NCBI GenBank assembly: GCA_017405945.1
Contig: JAFQZL010000051.1
Coordinates: forward strand, 1 to 64,000
Origin: Acidaminococcaceae bacterium
GTDB taxonomy: Bacteria > Bacillota > Negativicutes > Acidaminococcales > Acidaminococcaceae
Length of the DNA: 64,000 nucleotides
Reading direction: 5' to 3'
Shown: positions 60,840 through 64,000 of the stretch, piece after piece
How the letters are laid out: each line of letters begins with the position of its first letter
Position numbering within the stretch: the stretch's first letter is position 1
Notes under the pieces: generated by a model
Database searches by the model: none
Seen by the model: only the letters and a program-made list of their open reading frames with translations
Told to the model about the DNA's origin: nothing
Program-made: the position numbers and the translations under genes

Positions 60840-61010
60840 GAAATTTAAGAGGAACGGAAGACACCGCAGGGTTTTACCGTGAATCCTCTGAGAGAATGAA
60901 ACAATATAGTCTGTTATCGCTTGGATCCTCAAAGACCGGGACGGGACGCAACAGTAACACGTATCGCGCATCCGTTTCCGGGTGGGCGATTTTATTATAT
61001 TCTTTTTATT
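60840..61010 (+). promoter_or_regulatory. structured leader RNA with terminator, riboswitch-like, class unknown
   Basis: GAGGA (60850-60854 region) can pair with TCCTC at about 60884-60888 or with a second ATCCTC at about 60925-60930, and ACGG/CCGT pair inside the first option. A terminator stem follows: TCGCGCATCCG / CGGGTGGGCGA (60964-60974 and 60979-60989, one mismatch) with TTTTATTATATTC. Two alternative partners plus a terminator well before the start codon fit a transcription-attenuating riboswitch. I cannot match it to any class I know. Confidence 0.55.
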
Positions 61011-61076
61011 TCTCTTTTTCCCTGAATTCAATGTAAAAAAATGAATCCTATCTTTAAAAGGGAGGTACTTGTCATT

Positions 61077-61343
61077 ATGAAACGCAGTGAACAATTCCGG
61101 CAGGCGAACCGGGAAGCCAAGACCACTGTGCTGGCCACGATTGTCGTCATCCTCTTCTGGATTGTGGCAGGTTTCGGTCTGGCTGATTCGGATATCGTCA
61201 TTTTCGACACCCCCATCTGGGTCATCGGCGGCTGCATCGTGTCCTGGCTCTTTGCCGTTGTCGTAGCCTGGTGGCTGGCGGAATACGTCATCAAGGATGT
61301 TGATATTAAAGAAGACGCCACGGTGAAAGGAGGCGGTAAGTAA
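61077..61343 (+). CDS. yhdT: YhdT/DUF997 small membrane protein, 88 aa
   Basis: A two-helix membrane protein (TTVLATIVVILFWIVAGFGL and WVIGGCIVSWLFAVVVAWWL) with a charged N-terminus (MKRSEQFRQANREAK) and a C-terminal tail. YhdT-like proteins are typically encoded just before PanF-type sodium symporters, as here: its stop overlaps the symporter ATG (TAATG). I start at 61077, with GGGAGG 9 bases upstream; the longer frame to 61041 has no site. A small accessory subunit of the transporter is the likely role. Confidence 0.87.
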   Translation: MKRSEQFRQANREAKTTVLATIVVILFWIVAGFGLADSDIVIFDTPIWVIGGCIVSWLFAVVVAWWLAEYVIKDVDIKEDATVKGGGK

Positions 61344-62842
61344 TGGAAAATTTACTGAATCTGGCTCCCGCTCTTTTATTCCTGGCCGCGTTGCTTTACA
61401 TCAGCTACTGGGTACAGCAGCAGTCCAGCGAAGCCCGTTCTTCCAACTTTGTGAAAGACTACTTCATCGGCGGACGTTCCTTAGGCGGCTTTGTCCTGGC
61501 TATGACCACGGTTGCCACCTACTCCAGCGTTTCCACTTTCGTCGGCGGACCCGGCGTGGCCTGGCAGATCGGTTACGGCTGGCTGTACATGGCCATTGTC
61601 CAGATGGTGGTCATTTTCCTGGTCATGGGTGTTTTCGGCAAGAAGATTTCCCTCATAGCCCGTGAAATTGACGCAGTCACCGTCATCGATATCATCCGCG
61701 CCCGGTACAAATCCGACGCGCTGGCCAATATGGCAGCCATCTTCATCGTCGCTTTCTTCTGCGCCACCATGGTCGCCCAGTTTGTAGGCGCGGCCAAACT
61801 GTTTGAAGCAGTTACCGGCTATTCCTACATGACCGGCCTTACCATGTTCGGCATTATCGTGGTCATCTACACCACCATCGGCGGGTTCAAAGGCGTGGCC
61901 ATCACCGACGCCATCTGCGCCATCGCCATGATAATCGGCATGGGCATCCTGTTCTACTGCCTGCTGGACAAAGCCGGCGGTTACAGTGCCATTATGGCCC
62001 ACTTCCGGGCAAACGACCCGGCCATGCTTGAGCCTCTCTCCCGGGGCAAGATGCCGGTTTCCCTGTACATCAGCCAGTGGCTGCTGGTAGGCGTCTGCAC
62101 CCTGGCGCTGCCCCAGTCCGTGGTCCGCAGCATCAGCTATAAAGACACCAAAGCCCTGCGCAATGCCATCATCATCGGCACCATCGTCATTGGTGTTGTG
62201 ACCATCATCGCTACCTGGGTGGGCGTACTGTGCAAAGGCGTCCTCACCAATCCGAATCTGGCCGCTTACGGCAACAGCGTGGACAACATCATGCCCCGCA
62301 CCATCATCAGCGTCATGAGCCCCTTCTGGGCCGGCGTTGTCATCATCGGGCCTATCGCGGCCACCATTTCCACCGTTTCTTCCCTGCTGCTCACCTCTTC
62401 TTCCTCCATCATCAAAGACGTGTACATGCGCCATTTGGAAAAAAGCGGGAAGTCCCTGAGCAACGACGGCGTCAAACGGTTAAGCATGATCTTCACCATC
62501 CTTCTGGGCTTTGGAATCTACCTGATTTCCATTGCGCCCCCGTCTGTAATCTGGAAGATCAACATGTTCGCCTTCGGCGGACTGGAAACCGCGTTCTTCT
62601 GGGTGATGATCTTCGGCCTGTTCTGGCACAAAGCCAACAGCACCGGCGCCATCTTCGCCATGGCTGGCGGCGTGGCAGCCTACTGCATCACCATGGCCCT
62701 TGGCTTTAAGGTGTTCTCCCTGCACCAGATCACCATCGGTATCACCACTTCGCTGGTCTTCTTCTTTATCGGCAACGCCATGGGCAAAATGCCCGACATG
62801 GACACCCTGAAGCTGTTCTTCCCGGATAAATACGAAGACTAG
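61343..62842 (+). CDS. panF: sodium:solute symporter, PanF-like, 499 aa
   Basis: This SSS-family symporter has 13 hydrophobic segments; Na+-coupled uptake of pantothenate is the family role. Signatures are FVKDYFIGGRSLGGFVLAMT, TYSSVSTFVGGPGVAWQIGY, ITDAICAIAMIIGMGILFYC, SQWLLVGVCTLALPQSVVRS, and GPIAATISTVSSLLLTSSSS in the conserved Na+ site region. The ATG overlaps the yhdT stop. Expression is probably set by the long structured leader upstream. Substrate assignment rests on the YhdT partner and general pattern, so another organic acid remains possible. Confidence 0.85.
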   Translation: MENLLNLAPALLFLAALLYISYWVQQQSSEARSSNFVKDYFIGGRSLGGFVLAMTTVATYSSVSTFVGGPGVAWQIGYGWLYMAIVQMVVIFLVMGVFGKKISLIAREIDAVTVIDIIRARYKSDALANMAAIFIVAFFCATMVAQFVGAAKLFEAVTGYSYMTGLTMFGIIVVIYTTIGGFKGVAITDAICAIAMIIGMGILFYCLLDKAGGYSAIMAHFRANDPAMLEPLSRGKMPVSLYISQWLLVGVCTLALPQSVVRSISYKDTKALRNAIIIGTIVIGVVTIIATWVGVLCKGVLTNPNLAAYGNSVDNIMPRTIISVMSPFWAGVVIIGPIAATISTVSSLLLTSSSSIIKDVYMRHLEKSGKSLSNDGVKRLSMIFTILLGFGIYLISIAPPSVIWKINMFAFGGLETAFFWVMIFGLFWHKANSTGAIFAMAGGVAAYCITMALGFKVFSLHQITIGITTSLVFFFIGNAMGKMPDMDTLKLFFPDKYED

Positions 62843-62882
62843 AAACCAATGAGCCTGCAATAAAAAAGACTCGCACAATAGT

Positions 62883-62922
62883 AAAACCGGTATCACATTT
62901 CACTGTGATACCGGTTTTTTTT
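62883..62922 (+). terminator. terminator of the yhdT-panF operon
   Basis: The near-perfect stem AAAACCGGTATCACA/TGTGATACCGGTTTT with a 6-base loop is followed by TTTT. Strong rho-independent terminator. Confidence 0.92.
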
Positions 62923-63019
62923 ACAAGTTGCGACGGAAAAGTGCTGAAGCAAAAACACCGGGAGTGCCTGCTATGCACTTTCCTGTCATAATTAAACAAC
63001 AGCGGGCGTGTAAATGGCG

Positions 63020-63844
63020 TTATTTTTCTTCACCCAATACTTTCATAGAAGGAACGCCGCCGACAATACCGTTCTTGTCTTTGAATTCCCCAACCTTCTG
63101 CATCAGGTCGAAATAGCAGTCCCAGTAGTTAGCGGATTTGGTCCAGACACGGATCGTGTACACTACCGCATAGTCGGTGTAGCCGGAAACCCGAACGAAA
63201 GGAGCCGGCTCCATCAAAGCAGCAGGCGTATCTTTTACTGCTTCCAGAACAGCCTTGTAAACATCTTCAAACTTATTGGCATAGCCGGCCTTCGTCTCAA
63301 TGTCCACCCGGCGCAGATCCTCGGAAGAGAAGTTGGTAATCTTGCCGCCCATGGCTTCCGAGTTGGGAACGATAATCAGCTTGTTGTCGATGGTCAGCAC
63401 TTTGGTGCAGAGCATACTGACTTCTTTCACAAAACCTTCAATGCCCGCGATGCCAACATAATCACCAACCTTAAAGGGCTTCGTAACCAAAATGAGGAAA
63501 CCGTTGGCAACGTTGGACAAAGCTCCCTGTACGGACAGGGAAATTGCCAGACCTAACATGCCTACAACAGCAAGGACCGATGCAATCGGGATACCGATGC
63601 TGTCCGCAACCACGCAAAGAGCCACAAAGTTCAGGATTACCTTGATAAAGCCTTTGACAAATCCCTGTACCGTGGTTTCCAGTTTAAAGCGGTTCAGAAT
63701 CTTGTCAATAATCGGTCCCATGATCATGCTGATGATCCGGTTGAATATGATCAGCAGGACCAGGCCCTGGATCACGGAGCCTACACTGATGTTGCCTACT
63801 TTAAAATCGAGTATTTGCTGCGCTGTGGCAATAATCTGATTCAT
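63020..63844 (-). CDS. mscS: small-conductance mechanosensitive channel (MscS family), 274 aa
   Basis: A membrane channel that opens under tension to relieve osmotic down-shock. Three N-terminal hydrophobic segments (about 20-115) end in the pore-lining TM3 pattern AVVGMLGLAISLSVQGALSN, followed by GFLILVTKPFKVGDYVGIAG and the beta domain (NKLIIVPNSEAMGGKITNFS). The C-terminal alpha/beta domain (RRVDIETKAGYANKFEDVYK onward) fits. Length is close to E. coli MscS (286). GGAGGT precedes the ATG. Confidence 0.93.
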   Translation of the reverse strand: MNQIIATAQQILDFKVGNISVGSVIQGLVLLIIFNRIISMIMGPIIDKILNRFKLETTVQGFVKGFIKVILNFVALCVVADSIGIPIASVLAVVGMLGLAISLSVQGALSNVANGFLILVTKPFKVGDYVGIAGIEGFVKEVSMLCTKVLTIDNKLIIVPNSEAMGGKITNFSSEDLRRVDIETKAGYANKFEDVYKAVLEAVKDTPAALMEPAPFVRVSGYTDYAVVYTIRVWTKSANYWDCYFDLMQKVGEFKDKNGIVGGVPSMKVLGEEK

Positions 63845-63861
63845 AATTGTTTACCTCCTGA

Positions 63862-63897
63862 ACAAAAAATAAAGTATCAGTTTCCTGATACTTTATT
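63862..63897 (-). terminator. terminator of a gene entering from the right edge
   Basis: The perfect 13-bp stem AATAAAGTATCAG/CTGATACTTTATT with a 4-base loop is followed on the minus strand by TTTTTGTTC, just before the MscS ribosome site. It ends the transcript of the partial gene at 63939-64000. Confidence 0.88.
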
Positions 63898-63938
63898 ATA
63901 GCACATTCAACGTGCACCGTTAACATAAATCCATTATT

Positions 63939-64000
63939 TTATTTTATGCTTTCCAGTATCTGTTCTGCCCGTAGTATCTCTTCCAGTTGTTTCAGTACTT
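63939..64000 (-). CDS. C-terminal fragment of a gene continuing beyond the window
   Basis: Reading from the right edge, one open frame gives VLKQLEEILRAEQILESIK and a TAA at 63939-63941, directly before a terminator hairpin. The end of a helical, charged protein. Family cannot be told from 19 residues. Confidence 0.5.
   Translation of the reverse strand, partial: VLKQLEEILRAEQILESIK

Noticed and set aside
60840..61010. T-box or known riboswitch classes for the yhdT leader
   Set aside because: GGGACGGGACGC looks slightly like a T-box antiterminator, but there is no stem I, AGTA bulge or specifier loop. Other known consensus cores were also not found.
61481..62434. 317-aa minus-strand open frame opposite panF
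   Set aside because: Composition is dominated by G, D, H and N as expected for the antisense of a membrane protein, and the plus strand is clearly coding.

Overview
The window looks like the chromosome of an anaerobic Firmicute, most likely one of the Negativicutes (Acidaminococcaceae such as Acidaminococcus or Phascolarctobacterium are my best guess; this is inferred from gene content only). The basis is a PyrR-type attenuated pyr operon with a PyrK-dependent PyrD, etfBA with a ferredoxin, rubrerythrin, an [FeFe]-hydrogenase-like protein, and many lipoproteins. There are no rRNA genes and no CRISPR array; three tRNA genes are present.

Region 1 (about 1-18,000) is accessory DNA. It starts with a prophage or bacteriocin-like stretch: a small orphan gene, a stand-alone primase-like fragment, a YvrJ / DUF2922 / DUF1659 small-protein cluster and an endolysin-type amidase, all on the minus strand. 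An XRE repressor and a sigma-70-like factor then diverge from a repeat-rich control region. On the plus strand follows a replication operon: an organiser gene with a GTGAC repeat cluster and AT-rich tract inside it, a DnaC-like loader, DnaB and two small genes. A 5'-truncated IS200 copy joins this to an AT-rich pair of envelope protein genes and then to a complete type I restriction-modification system (hsdM-hsdS-hsdR). No integrase or capsid gene is visible.

Region 2 (about 18,300-32,700) carries an SLC13-type permease, a LUD protein, an orphan HicB and a PhzF protein. A three-gene signalling block follows: an APC permease fused to a GGDEF domain, a paralogous APC permease fused to a histidine kinase and receiver, and a PAS histidine kinase with two receivers. 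topB closes the region. I consider the signalling block the most unusual part of the window.

Region 3 (about 32,700-43,700) is housekeeping: tRNA-Asp, tRNA-Gly and tRNA-Trp, pyrBCKDFE behind a PyrR attenuator, an unknown helical protein, etfB-ferredoxin-etfA plus a small protein, rubrerythrin and a CGGC protein.

Region 4 (about 43,700-64,000) holds a sensory [FeFe]-hydrogenase-like protein fused to a diguanylate cyclase, two lipoproteins, a znuABC zinc uptake operon, an acid phosphatase, a rubredoxin-glutamate synthase-like protein, a metallophosphatase lipoprotein, dnaE, an M20 peptidase and a DUF523 protein. A 165-bp imperfect palindrome is followed by a structured leader RNA of unrecognised class in front of yhdT-panF, and an MscS channel ends the window. 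Two separate, unusually sensed diguanylate cyclases in one window suggest that nutrient and redox or H2 state feed into c-di-GMP signalling here (inference).
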